Part shown: piece after piece, positions 49,701 through 58,236 of the stretch
Position numbering within the stretch: the first letter of the stretch is position 1
Layout of the letters: each line of letters begins with the position of its first letter
From: CAWCVR01 sp963799105
Lineage (GTDB): Bacteria; Acidobacteriota; Terriglobia; Bryobacterales; Bryobacteraceae
Length of the DNA stretch: 64,000 nucleotides
NCBI GenBank assembly: GCA_963799105.1
Contig: CAWCVR010000017.1
Location: 62,001-126,000, forward strand
Direction: 5' to 3'
Made by a program: the position numbers and the translations under genes
The notes under the pieces: generated by a model
Told to the model about the DNA's origin: nothing
Databases searched by the model: none
Seen by the model: the letters and a program-made list of their open reading frames with translations, nothing else

Positions 49701-51049
49701 AGAAACGCATTCTGATCGTAGAGGACGAAGAGAAACTTCGCCGTGTGCTGGAGCTGCAACTCGCCTCCGCCGGTTTCGACATCGACCAGGCGGCCACGGC
49801 CGAGGACGCCCTGCGCGTGGTGGACCGCGCCGACCTGGTGCTCACCGATCTCAAGCTTCCCAAGATGAGCGGCCTGGAGTTTTTGGCGGTCGTACGCCGC
49901 CAGAACTCGCAAGTCCCGGTGGTCATGATGACGGCCTTCGGGAGCATCGAGACCGCGGTGGAATCCATGAAGGCCGGCGCCACCGATTTCCTGCTCAAGC
50001 CGTTCTCGCTGGACCATCTGATGCAGGTGATCTCGAAGGCGCTGGAAGTGCGCGCGCTGCGCGACGAGAACCGCCAGCTCAAGGCGGAACTCGGCCGCCG
50101 CTACGAATTCGACAACATCATTGGACGCAGCGCCCCCATGCAGGAGATCTTCTCGACCATCGAGCGCGTCGCGCCCACCCGCGCCACGGTGCTGCTGGCG
50201 GGCGAAAGCGGGGTGGGCAAGGACCTGATCGCGCGCGCCATCCACTTCCACTCGCCGCGCCGCGACCGTCCGCTGGTGAAGATCGACTGCACCGCCATTC
50301 CCGAGAACCTGATGGAGAGCGAGCTGTTCGGCTACGAGAAGGGCGCGTTCACCGGCGCGCAGACCTCCAAACCCGGCAAGTTCGAGCTGGCCGACACGGG
50401 CACGGTGTTCCTGGACGAAATCGGCGACGTGCCGCCGGCCATTCAGGTGAAGCTGCTTCGCATCCTGCAGGAGCGCGAGTTCGAGCGCCTGGGCAGCAAC
50501 GTGACGCGGCACATCGACGTGCGCGTGATCGCGGCCACGAACTCGGATCTGCGCGCCGCCCTCGAGCAGGGCACCTTCCGCGAGGATCTCTACTATCGCC
50601 TCAACGTGGTACCGCTGAACATTCCGCCTTTGCGCGAGCGCCGCGCGGACATCCCGTTCCTGGCAAATCATTTCGTTCACAAACTGGCGCCCGACGCCGG
50701 TTGCCTGGTGGAGTCCATCACCGATGCCGCCATGGACAAGCTGCTCGGGTATCACTGGCCGGGCAACGTGCGCGAGTTGGAGAACGTGATCGAGCGCAGC
50801 CTGGTGATGGCCACCGGCAAACAGCTCGACGCGGGCGGCATCAAGCTGGAAGCCGCGCCGCGCCCGCGCGCGCCCAACGGCGGCGCGCACCTGCTGCCCG
50901 AGGGATTGACGCTCGATCAGTACGAGCAGGACATCATCCGCGAGGCGCTGAAGCGCGCCGACGGCAACAAGAGCCAGGCGGCGCGCATGCTGGGGCTGAC
51001 GCGGAATGCGCTAAGGTACAGGCTGACGCAGATGGGGCTGGAGGCGTAA
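49697..51049 (+). CDS. Sigma-54-dependent NtrC-family response regulator
   Basis: A 450-residue activator of RpoN promoters. The receiver domain has ILIVEDEE, the phospho-acceptor Asp in LVLTDLKLPKMSG and the Lys in FLLKPF. The AAA+ domain has Walker A GESGVGKD, the sigma-54 contact loop GAFTGAQ, Walker B GTVFLDEIGDV and the arginine-finger region FREDLYYRLNV. The C-terminal Fis-type helix-turn-helix is KSQAARMLGLTRNALRYRL. Partner of the upstream kinase (ATGA overlap). No -24/-12 target is obvious immediately nearby, so the regulon is unknown. Confidence 0.94.
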   Translation: MKKRILIVEDEEKLRRVLELQLASAGFDIDQAATAEDALRVVDRADLVLTDLKLPKMSGLEFLAVVRRQNSQVPVVMMTAFGSIETAVESMKAGATDFLLKPFSLDHLMQVISKALEVRALRDENRQLKAELGRRYEFDNIIGRSAPMQEIFSTIERVAPTRATVLLAGESGVGKDLIARAIHFHSPRRDRPLVKIDCTAIPENLMESELFGYEKGAFTGAQTSKPGKFELADTGTVFLDEIGDVPPAIQVKLLRILQEREFERLGSNVTRHIDVRVIAATNSDLRAALEQGTFREDLYYRLNVVPLNIPPLRERRADIPFLANHFVHKLAPDAGCLVESITDAAMDKLLGYHWPGNVRELENVIERSLVMATGKQLDAGGIKLEAAPRPRAPNGGAHLLPEGLTLDQYEQDIIREALKRADGNKSQAARMLGLTRNALRYRLTQMGLEA

Positions 51050-51063
51050 GGGAGCAGCGTGGC

Positions 51064-51152
51064 GCACGGACTCGTCCGTGCCGCGTCGCCACTTTTGGCG
51101 ACGCCCGGCGGAGCGTGCACCAGTCGCCATGCGTCGCGATGAGTCGCGACGC
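51064..51152. repeat. Array of three perfect hairpins
   Basis: GCACGGAC/GTCCGTGC (51064-51081), GCGTCGCC/GGCGACGC (51083-51104) and GCGTCGCGA/TCGCGACGC (51131-51152), with loops of 2, 6 and 4 bases. They occupy most of the gap between the NtrC-type regulator and the ACT gene and could terminate the former. They are different sequences, not copies of each other. Confidence 0.65.
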
Positions 51153-51218
51153 GGCACGCTGAAGCGTACGCCACACGCACTACTCTGGAAAGAGTATCTT
51201 AGACAGGAGGACTTACGA

Positions 51219-51617
51219 ATGGCGAAACTCGATTACTACTCAGTGGTGGTTCCCAACAAGCCGGGCAAAGGCGCGCACCTGCTCGGCGTTCTCAAGGAAG
51301 CGGGCGTGAATTTCGTCGCCGTCTGGGGCTACCCGGTCGGCAAGAGCAAGGCCAGGTTCGACCTGGTTGCGGAAGATCCGGCGGTACTCAAAAAGGCCGC
51401 CAAGCAGTTGAAGATCGATCTCGGCAAGAAGCGGACGGCATTCCAGATCACCGGCGCGGACCGTCCGGGGGCAGTCGCGGAAATCCTGGCCAAACTGGCG
51501 GAAAAGAAGATCAACGTCGAAGCGGTCCAGGCAGTTTCCGCCGGCGCCGGAGTTTTTGGCGCGTTGCTTCAGGTGGATGCGGACGACGTCAAGAAAGCCG
51601 CAAAGGCGTTGGCGTAG
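51219..51617 (+). CDS. ACT-domain protein
   Basis: A 132-residue protein of two ACT-like halves: YYSVVVPNKPGKGAHLLGVLKEAGVNFVAVWGYPV and TAFQITGADRPGAVAEILAKLAEKKINVEAVQAVSA. ACT domains bind amino acids or other small ligands and regulate enzymes; a free-standing protein probably acts by binding a partner. A strong ribosome site (AGGAGG, nine bases before the ATG) supports the start at 51219. It is a single gene between hairpin arrays and a decayed gene. Confidence 0.82.
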   Translation: MAKLDYYSVVVPNKPGKGAHLLGVLKEAGVNFVAVWGYPVGKSKARFDLVAEDPAVLKKAAKQLKIDLGKKRTAFQITGADRPGAVAEILAKLAEKKINVEAVQAVSAGAGVFGALLQVDADDVKKAAKALA

Positions 51618-51639
51618 TGTCCACGAAATAGCTGGACGC

Positions 51640-51960
51640 ATCGCATTCCAAGGTATTCGTCGAACTCCGTCACCGAGCGCGTGTTTGGGGCCGTCTTCGA
51701 GGTCTCAAACACCCTTGGCGCCGGCTTTCTCGAGAAGGTCTACGAGCGTGCCCCGCTCAGGGAACTCGGCCTTCGTGGGGTCCGGGCTACCGCGTCGGGG
51801 AATACTCTACCGAATTCCGCGTCGAGGACTTGCCGGTGTTCGAACTGAAATGTGTGGAACGCCTTTGCATGGCAGGCTTCGACCCGTGCCCGCGTAACGG
51901 CATGACCCTGGCGATGGCGCTCCACCATATCCACGCCGCGCCACCCCCCGCAAACCGCTG
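51640..51960 (+). pseudogene. GxxExxY-family protein, decayed
   Basis: From 51669 one frame reads VTERVFGAVFEVSNTLGAGF then LEKVYERAPLRELGLRGVR, the start of the GxxExxY family. The next conserved piece, GEYSTEFRVEDLPVFELKCVERL, is found in another frame after ~51785, and the end (CMAGFDPCPRNGMTLAMALHH) is badly degraded. A frameshift and a deletion of ~15-20 residues are needed to join the parts. The remainder of the gap before the porin holds only the Pho-like box. Confidence 0.75.
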
Positions 51961-51990
51961 AACCCCATAGTCCCGCCGGTGCAAAGCAAC

Positions 51991-52034
51991 GTTCACGGTT
52001 TCGTCACCGGTTATTCACAATTCCCCTCTATACT
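51991..52034 (+). promoter_or_regulatory. Pho-type 11-bp direct repeats plus -10 box before the porin
   Basis: Three tandem 11-mers, GTTCACGGTTT (51991-52001), CGTCACCGGTT (52002-52012) and ATTCACAATTC (52013-52023), share the core NTCAC. Eleven-base direct repeats of this kind are how PhoB/PhoP response regulators bind, and the GTTCACC-like unit resembles the actinobacterial form. A -10 box TATACT (52029-52034) follows five bases later, so the repeats cover the -35 region as in activator-dependent promoters. The porin ATG is at 52048. Confidence 0.6.
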
Positions 52035-52047
52035 CGCAATTCCGGCT

Positions 52048-53721
52048 ATGAAACTCGCAAACTCGAAGCACACCGCGGCCCTGTGCCTTGTGCCGCTACT
52101 CATGATCCCGATGTGCCATGCGCAGGGGGATGGATCGGAACTGGACAAGCTGAAGACCAGGCTGGCCGAACAACAACGCCAGATCGAGTCTCTTCAGAAG
52201 TCCATGGCCGAAACGCAGAAGACGCTCGAGAGCATTGCCAAAGCCTCGACCAAGCCCGCCGCCGACGCCGCGGCAACCGCTCCAGCCGCGGCTCCGGGTT
52301 ACCCCAGGCTGGGCGGAGATCTCGCCAGCGCCAACCCGGTTCTGGCCCCGCCGCCACCGCCGGCTCCGCGCCCGGCGTTCGCGCCTCCGGCCGATGCGGC
52401 CGTTTCCTCGCCCCTGCAAATCAAGATCGGCGACACCACCATACAACCCATCGGCTTCATGGATCTCACCGGGGAGTGGAAAGACAAGAACGCCGGCGGC
52501 TCGATTGGCAGCAGCTTCGGCAGCATTCCCTATAACACCGCCGCCACCGCCAAGCTTTCCGAGTTCCGCTTCAGCCCGCAGAACTCGCGCATCGGCTTCC
52601 GCGTGGACGGCTACTGGAAGGGCATCCACTTCATCGGCTATAACGAGTTCGACTTCCTGGGCACCAGCGGGGGAAACAACATGAGCGTCAGCAATGGCGC
52701 GTTCGTGCCGCGCATCCGGCTCTACTGGCTGGACATGCGGAAAGGACAGTGGGAATTCCTTGCCGGCCAGAGCTGGAGCATGTTGACTCCCGGCCGCAAA
52801 GGCATCTCGGCGCTGCCGGGCGACCTGTTCTACTCCCAGGTGATCGACGTGAATTACGTGGCCGGCCTGACCTGGACCCGCCAGCCGGGCGTGCGCGTGC
52901 TGTACCACCCGACCGATAAGGTCACGTTCGGCCTCTCGCTGGAGAATCCCGATCAGTACATGGGCGGATCGAGCGGCGGCTCGACCACGGTGCTTCCCTC
53001 GGCGTTGACCGGATTGGCGGCTACCCAGCTCGACAACCAGACCAACGTGCAGACGATTCCCAACCTGGCCCCCGACATCATCGCCAAGCTGGCCTTCGAT
53101 CCTATCTCCCGCGTCCATTTCGAAATCGCGGGAATCGAGCGGACCTTCAAGACCTGGAACACCACCACCGGCACGCCGGCCTCGGGCCAGTACTCCACCA
53201 AGGCGGGCGGCGGCGGCGCCATCAACGCCAACTTCGAGTTGGTGAAGAATTTCCGCCTGGTTACGAACAACTACTGGAGCGACGGCGGCGGCCGGTACAT
53301 CTTCGGCCAGGCGCCGGACGTGGTGGTCCGCTCCGATGGCAGCGTGAGCCCCATCCATTCGGGCGGCATGGTGCAGGGATTTGAGGCCACGGTTGGAAAG
53401 TTCCTGCTATACGGCTACTACGGCGGCATCTACGTCGGCCGCAATGTGGCCATCGACGCCAACGGCACGAGCCTGGTGGGCTACGGATACCGCGGCTCGG
53501 CCAACAGCCAGAACCGCGCCATCCAGGAAGTCACCTTCGGTTTCAACCAGACCATTTTCAAGGACGCCAAACTCGGCGCCGTCAACATCATGGGCCAGTA
53601 TGCGTACCTGACGCGCGACCCCTGGTACGTGGCCACCAATGCTCCCAAGGCCACCCACGACAACACCATCTTTTTCAACGTGCGGTACACCCTGCCGGGC
53701 GGCGCGCCGAGCGCCAAGTAG
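52048..53721 (+). CDS. Outer-membrane porin, probably phosphate-regulated
   Basis: A 557-residue exported protein. After the signal peptide (HTAALCLVPLLMIPMCHA) comes a coiled coil (SELDKLKTRLAEQQRQIESLQKSMAETQKTL), then an Ala/Pro linker. The remainder is a beta-barrel with alternating strands (FRFSPQNSRIGFRVDGYWK, GIHFIGYNEFDF, QWEFLAGQSWSML) ending in a C-terminal strand IFFNVRYTLPGGAPSAK. The N-terminal coiled coil and barrel are typical of porins that trimerise and attach to the wall. Its position directly before pstSCAB-phoU and the Pho-type repeats at 51991-52023 suggest a phosphate-selective role. Confidence 0.8.
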   Translation: MKLANSKHTAALCLVPLLMIPMCHAQGDGSELDKLKTRLAEQQRQIESLQKSMAETQKTLESIAKASTKPAADAAATAPAAAPGYPRLGGDLASANPVLAPPPPPAPRPAFAPPADAAVSSPLQIKIGDTTIQPIGFMDLTGEWKDKNAGGSIGSSFGSIPYNTAATAKLSEFRFSPQNSRIGFRVDGYWKGIHFIGYNEFDFLGTSGGNNMSVSNGAFVPRIRLYWLDMRKGQWEFLAGQSWSMLTPGRKGISALPGDLFYSQVIDVNYVAGLTWTRQPGVRVLYHPTDKVTFGLSLENPDQYMGGSSGGSTTVLPSALTGLAATQLDNQTNVQTIPNLAPDIIAKLAFDPISRVHFEIAGIERTFKTWNTTTGTPASGQYSTKAGGGGAINANFELVKNFRLVTNNYWSDGGGRYIFGQAPDVVVRSDGSVSPIHSGGMVQGFEATVGKFLLYGYYGGIYVGRNVAIDANGTSLVGYGYRGSANSQNRAIQEVTFGFNQTIFKDAKLGAVNIMGQYAYLTRDPWYVATNAPKATHDNTIFFNVRYTLPGGAPSAK

Positions 53722-53733
53722 CCGTCCGATTTC

Positions 53734-53759
53734 GTGGCGCGCGCCGCGGCGCGCGCCAC
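53734..53759. terminator. 26-bp perfect palindrome after the porin
   Basis: GTGGCGCGCGCC followed by GC and GGCGCGCGCCAC is a perfect self-complementary sequence 12 bases after the porin stop. It is likely to stop or attenuate transcription from the porin into pstS, or to mark an mRNA 3' end. It has no U-run. Confidence 0.5.
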
Positions 53760-53794
53760 ATCCTTCGGGAAGTAAACATTACAGAAATCGCGCA

Positions 53795-53823
53795 TTTGTA
53801 ATACGTCTGAAACTGTTTTGTAA
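53795..53823 (+). promoter_or_regulatory. Direct repeats at 11-bp spacing before pstS: candidate Pho box
   Basis: TTTGTAA at 53795-53801 and again at 53817-53823, with TCTGAAA exactly halfway at 53806-53812, gives three units at 11-base spacing in an A+T-rich patch. Spacing, A+T content and position ~35-60 bases before pstS fit a PhoB-type box (consensus CTGTCAT-N4 repeats), though the match to the E. coli consensus is weak. Confidence 0.45.
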
Positions 53824-53856
53824 CATTTGCATGCCAACGTAATGGAGGAAGAATCG

Positions 53857-54873
53857 ATGACGAAGTGGAAGACACTGATTTTGGCCACAGCCGCTGCTCT
53901 CAGCTTGGCTGGCATGGCCGCCGCGCAGTCCATCAATGCCGCTGGAGCGACATTTCCGTACGTGATTTATTCGAAGTGGTTCGAGGAGTTCCGCAAGGCG
54001 CATCCCAGCATCGAGATCAACTATCAGTCGATTGGCTCTGGCGGCGGCATCCAGCAACTAACGGCCGGCACCGTGGATTTTGGTGCATCCGACATGCCGA
54101 TGACGGATGAGCAGATTGGCGCTCTCAAAGTGAAGCCGCTCCACTTTCCGACGGTGCTCGGCGGGATCGTGCCGGTTTACAATGTGGCCGGCGTCAGTCA
54201 GGATCTGCGGTTCACGGCCGAGACGCTGTCGGGGATCTACCTGGGAAAGATCTCGAAGTGGAACGATCCCCAACTCGCAAAGGACAACCCAGACGTAAAG
54301 CTTCCGGCTGACGACATCGTGGTGGTGCACCGTTCCGATGGCAGCGGCACCACCTTCGTATTCACCGACTATCTTAACAAGGTCAGCCCGCAGTGGAAAG
54401 GCCAGGTTGGCGCCGGCACGTCCGTCAAGTGGCCGACCGGCACGGGCCAGAAGGGCAACGAGGGCGTCGCTGGAATGGTCAAGCAGACTCCCGGGTCGAT
54501 CGGCTACGTGGAACTGATTTATGCGTCGCAGAACCACATAACCTACGGCATGCTGCGGAACTCCGCGGGCACGTTCCTCAAGGCCGACACCAACACCGTG
54601 ACGGCGGCTGCCGCGGGCGCCGCCAAGAACATGCCGGACGACTTCCGCGTGTCCATAACCAACTCTCCGGGCAAAGACGCCTATCCGATATCGAGCTTTA
54701 CCTGGCTGCTCATTCCGTCCACCATTTCGGACGGTGGCAAGAAGAAGGCCATTGTCGATTTCCTGAACTGGATGCTGACGACCGGCCAGAAAGATGCCGC
54801 CGGGCTGGGCTACGCGCCCCTGCCCAAAGAAGTAGTTGCGAAGGAAACCAAGCAGATCGCGCTGATTAAGTAA
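53857..54873 (+). CDS. pstS: Phosphate-binding protein PstS
   Basis: A 338-residue periplasmic solute-binding protein with signal peptide (KTLILATAAALSLAGMAAA). Phosphate-binding motifs are NAAGATFPYVIYSKWF, QSIGSGGGIQQLTAGTVDFGASDMPM and VVHRSDGSGTTFVFTDYL, which supply the serines, threonine, arginine and aspartate that hold the phosphate ion. It is the first gene of pstSCAB-phoU. The ATG at 53857 follows GGAGGAAGA. Candidate Pho repeats lie at 53795-53823. Confidence 0.96.
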   Translation: MTKWKTLILATAAALSLAGMAAAQSINAAGATFPYVIYSKWFEEFRKAHPSIEINYQSIGSGGGIQQLTAGTVDFGASDMPMTDEQIGALKVKPLHFPTVLGGIVPVYNVAGVSQDLRFTAETLSGIYLGKISKWNDPQLAKDNPDVKLPADDIVVVHRSDGSGTTFVFTDYLNKVSPQWKGQVGAGTSVKWPTGTGQKGNEGVAGMVKQTPGSIGYVELIYASQNHITYGMLRNSAGTFLKADTNTVTAAAAGAAKNMPDDFRVSITNSPGKDAYPISSFTWLLIPSTISDGGKKKAIVDFLNWMLTTGQKDAAGLGYAPLPKEVVAKETKQIALIK

Positions 54874-54878
54874 CGGCC

Positions 54879-55856
54879 ATGGCTTCTTCGACGATTCCGG
54901 CCGGCACGGCAACGCAAACTCGGGGAGTCTGGTCGCGCCTCCGGACGGGTGACGAGATTGCGCACCTCGTCACCCTCCTTTTCGCCGCGAGCGTCGTCTT
55001 GATGACGCTTCTTCTCCTGATCGGTTTGTGGAAGACTTCGGGACCATCGCAAGCGAAGTTCGGATGGAAGTTTCTGGTCTCCACGGACTGGGATCCGGTG
55101 GCGGGCAACTTCGGGGCGCTGCCTTTCATTTACGGCACGGTTCTGACGTCCGTGCTGGCCCTGTTGATCTCCGTGCCGCTGGGCGTCTCGGTGGCTATCT
55201 TTCTTTCGGAACTGGCGCCGCCCAGGCTGGCGAATGCCTGCGCATTCATGGTGGAGTTGCTGGCCGCCGTCCCGAGCGTGATTTACGGTTTGATGGCCAT
55301 TTTTACCGTGGTGCCCGTATTGCGCGAATACGGGGAACCGTTTCTCAAGCGGCACTTTGGATATCTACCCTTCTTCCAAGGGCCTATGTTGGGAATCGGG
55401 TTCCTGGCCGCCGCCCTGGTTCTGTCCATCATGACGATTCCCTATATCATCGCCATCTCGCGCGAGTCTCTCATGGCCGTTCCGCGCGATCAGCGCGAGG
55501 CAGCGTTGGCGCTCGGAGCTACGCACTGGGAATCCACGTCGCAGGTGGTGGTTCCCTACGCCCGCCTGGGGATCTTCGGGTCGGTCTTCCTCGGGCTGGC
55601 ACGGGCCCTGGGCGAAACCATGGCTGTCACGATGGTAATCGGCAACGACCCCAGCATCCACGCCTCGCTATTCGCCTCCGGCTACACCATCGCATCGGTT
55701 CTCGCCAATGAGTTCACCGAGGCCACCGGCAAACTCTACCAGAGCTCGCTGGTGGAATTGGGCTTGGTGCTGTTTCTCATCACCATCATCGTGAATGCCC
55801 TGGCTCGTTTGCTGGTGATCGCCACGAGCCGGAAAGGCACGGTTCACACCGCATGA
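54879..55856 (+). CDS. pstC: Phosphate ABC transporter permease PstC
   Basis: A 325-residue inner-membrane permease with six predicted helices (LLFAASVVLMTLLLLIGLW; GTVLTSVLALLISVPLGVSVAIFL; FMVELLAAVPSVIYGLMAIF, and others) and the EAA loop in PRDQREAALALGATHWEST that contacts PstB. It partners PstA in the high-affinity phosphate channel. It starts six bases after pstS, and its last four bases overlap pstA (ATGA). Confidence 0.95.
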   Translation: MASSTIPAGTATQTRGVWSRLRTGDEIAHLVTLLFAASVVLMTLLLLIGLWKTSGPSQAKFGWKFLVSTDWDPVAGNFGALPFIYGTVLTSVLALLISVPLGVSVAIFLSELAPPRLANACAFMVELLAAVPSVIYGLMAIFTVVPVLREYGEPFLKRHFGYLPFFQGPMLGIGFLAAALVLSIMTIPYIIAISRESLMAVPRDQREAALALGATHWESTSQVVVPYARLGIFGSVFLGLARALGETMAVTMVIGNDPSIHASLFASGYTIASVLANEFTEATGKLYQSSLVELGLVLFLITIIVNALARLLVIATSRKGTVHTA

Positions 55857-56692
55857 CCCGGCTCGGTTACCGGAAACTCGTCAATATGGTCATGTTGACC
55901 TTGACGGGCGTGTCCACCTTGGTTACCGTTTCCGTGCTGTTTCTGATCCTGGGATACCTGGTTTGGAACGGGGGCACCTCCATCGACTGGAACTTCCTCA
56001 CCAAGCTACCGCTTCCCACTGGCGAGGTCGGTGGGGGCATGGCCAACGCCATAGTCGGCAGCTTCATGATGATCGCCATTGCGGCGGTAATCGGGCTGCC
56101 GATCGGTTTCCTCGGCGGAGTTTACCTGGCGGAGTTCGGGGGGAAAACCTTTTCTTTTGCGGTGCGCTACATGGCCGATCTGTTGAACGGCGTTCCTTCC
56201 ATAGTCATCGGAGTTTTTGCCTGGACCATCGTCGTGGTTCCGATGCACCAGTTCTCGGCCTTGGCCGGAGGGTTCGCTCTCAGCATGATGCTGGTTCCCA
56301 TCACTCTGCGCAGCACGGAACAGTTTCTCGGCGAGGTGCCGCGGGCGCTCAGAGAGGGCGCCTTGGCCCTGGGCGCGCCGAAGTGGAAGGTGGTCGCCAC
56401 CGTGGTGGTGCCCGCGGCCACGCGCGGTATTCTCACGGGAATGCTCCTGGGCATCGCGCGCATCGCCGGAGAGAGTGCGCCGTTGCTGTTCACCGCCCTC
56501 AATAATGCGTTTTGGGCAACCGGCATCACCCAGCCCACCGCCTCGCTTCCCGTCATGATCTACACTCATGCGCTTGCCCCGTACGACGACTGGCACCGGC
56601 AGGCATGGGCGGCCGGCCTGCTGCTGTTGGGCGGGGTGCTGGCTACAAATGTCGCGGCCCGCTGGATTCTGGGCCGGGGCAACCCGGCGTAG
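55853..56692 (+). CDS. pstA: Phosphate ABC transporter permease PstA
   Basis: A 279-residue permease with six helices (LVTVSVLFLILGYLVW; GSFMMIAIAAVIGLPIGFLGG and so on), the motif LLNGVPSIVIGVFAW and the EAA loop VPRALREGALALGAPKWKV. It forms the membrane channel with PstC. The ATG overlaps the pstC stop by four bases. It ends six bases before the ATG of pstB. Confidence 0.95.
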   Translation: MTRLGYRKLVNMVMLTLTGVSTLVTVSVLFLILGYLVWNGGTSIDWNFLTKLPLPTGEVGGGMANAIVGSFMMIAIAAVIGLPIGFLGGVYLAEFGGKTFSFAVRYMADLLNGVPSIVIGVFAWTIVVVPMHQFSALAGGFALSMMLVPITLRSTEQFLGEVPRALREGALALGAPKWKVVATVVVPAATRGILTGMLLGIARIAGESAPLLFTALNNAFWATGITQPTASLPVMIYTHALAPYDDWHRQAWAAGLLLLGGVLATNVAARWILGRGNPA

Positions 56693-56697
56693 AAGGG

Positions 56698-57552
56698 ATG
56701 ACCCAATATATGGACACCATGCCCGAGTCTTACATTCCCAAATCGCATCTTCCCTCGCAGTCCAGCGAGCCGAACGGGTCCGCGGCCGCACGGCAGCCCG
56801 CTTCCGTAACCAAGTTTTCGGTCAAGAAGCTGGACTTCTATTACGGGAATAAGCAGGCCCTGTTCGATATCAACATCGACATCCCGGAGAAGCAGATTAC
56901 GGCGCTGATCGGGCCTTCCGGCTGCGGAAAGTCGACCTTCCTGCGCACGCTGAACCGCATCAACGACATGATCCGGCACGCGCGCGCGCAAGGATCGGTG
57001 ACGCTGGATGGCGAAGATGTGACGGGTGTGGACGTCACCAGCCTGCGGCGCCGCGTGGGCATGGTGTTCCAGCGGCCCAATCCGTTTCCCAAGTCGATCT
57101 TCGACAACGTGGCCTACGGCATCCGCGTCAATGGCCTGAAAGCCGGCGGCTCGTTGAAGGACAAGGTGGAGCACAGCCTGCGGCGCGCCGCGCTCTGGGA
57201 CGAGGTGAAGGACAAACTGCACGAATCGGCGTATTCGCTTTCCGGCGGCCAGCAGCAGCGCCTGTGCATCGCGCGCGCTCTCGCCGTGGACCCGGAAGTT
57301 CTGCTGCTCGACGAGCCCTGCTCCGCGCTCGACCCCATCGCCACCGCCAAAATCGAAGACCTGATGTTCAGCCTGAAGAACCAGTGCACCCAGGTGATCG
57401 TCACCCACAACATGCAGCAGGCGGCGCGCGTGGCGGAATACACCGGCTTCTTCCTATTGGGCAAACTGATCGAATTCGACCGCACCGCGGTGATCTTCAA
57501 GCGGCCGGCAAAAAAGGAAACGGAAGACTACATCACGGGCCGGTTCGGGTAA
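56698..57552 (+). CDS. pstB: Phosphate ABC transporter ATPase PstB
   Basis: A 284-residue ATPase that powers phosphate uptake. It has Walker A IGPSGCGKSTF, the Q-loop VFQRPNPFPKSIFDNVAYG typical of PstB, the ABC signature YSLSGGQQQRLCIARAL, Walker B VLLLDEPCSALDPIA and the H-loop VIVTHNMQQAARV. The first ~35 residues (MDTMPESYIPKSHLPSQSSE...) are a non-conserved extension not found in E. coli PstB. An in-frame ATG at 56710 is a possible alternative start. Confidence 0.96.
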   Translation: MTQYMDTMPESYIPKSHLPSQSSEPNGSAAARQPASVTKFSVKKLDFYYGNKQALFDINIDIPEKQITALIGPSGCGKSTFLRTLNRINDMIRHARAQGSVTLDGEDVTGVDVTSLRRRVGMVFQRPNPFPKSIFDNVAYGIRVNGLKAGGSLKDKVEHSLRRAALWDEVKDKLHESAYSLSGGQQQRLCIARALAVDPEVLLLDEPCSALDPIATAKIEDLMFSLKNQCTQVIVTHNMQQAARVAEYTGFFLLGKLIEFDRTAVIFKRPAKKETEDYITGRFG

Positions 57553-57573
57553 GCGGAGCCCAGGCGGAATATC

Positions 57574-58236
57574 ATGCTTCATTTTCGGGAAGAACTCGAG
57601 GAACTCCAGAACCGGCTGCTCGAAATGGGCGGCCTGGTCGAAACCGCCATCCACAACAGCGTGGATGCGCTGGTGGATCGCGACGAGGAGAAGGCCAAGG
57701 AAGTACTCTGGGCCGAGGCGCTGATCAACCAGAAAGAGATCGATATCGACGACCTGGCGACGCGCCTGCTGGCGCTGTTCCAGCCCATGGCCCGCGATCT
57801 GCGTTTCCTGACCTCCGTCATCAAGATGAACAGCGACCTGGAGCGCATGGGCGATCTGGCGGTGAACATCACCGAGGGAGCGCTCCGGCTGATGAGCGAA
57901 CCGGCGGTGCGTCCGCTGGTCGACATCCCCAGGATCGCAGGCCTGGCCGAGAGCATGGTGCACCGCGCGCTGGACGCCTTCGCCAAGCGCGATGCCGAAC
58001 TGGCCCGCCAGGTGTTGCTGGCCGACGACGAAGTGGACCGCCTGCGCGACGCGGTGTACGAGGAGCTGCTGCAGTTCATGCAGGAGGAGCACTCCACCAT
58101 CAACCGCAGCGTGTCGCTGATGTTCATCGCGCAGAACCTGGAGCGGATTGCCGACCACGCCACCAATATCGCCGAGGACGTGCTGTTCCTGGTGAAGGGA
58201 ATTGACGTGAGGCACCACGCGGAAACGAGGGAGTAA
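57574..58236 (+). CDS. phoU: Phosphate signalling protein PhoU
   Basis: A 220-residue helical protein made of two three-helix bundles, each carrying an E/DxxxD metal-binding pattern (e.g. NSDLERMGDLAVNITE and AQNLERIADHATNIAEDVLF). PhoU links the Pst transporter to the PhoR/PhoB two-component system and represses the Pho regulon when phosphate is plentiful. It is the last gene of pstSCAB-phoU; no phoR or phoB is present in the window. A tRNA-Pro 3' fragment begins 18 bases after its stop. Confidence 0.96.
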   Translation: MLHFREELEELQNRLLEMGGLVETAIHNSVDALVDRDEEKAKEVLWAEALINQKEIDIDDLATRLLALFQPMARDLRFLTSVIKMNSDLERMGDLAVNITEGALRLMSEPAVRPLVDIPRIAGLAESMVHRALDAFAKRDAELARQVLLADDEVDRLRDAVYEELLQFMQEEHSTINRSVSLMFIAQNLERIADHATNIAEDVLFLVKGIDVRHHAETRE

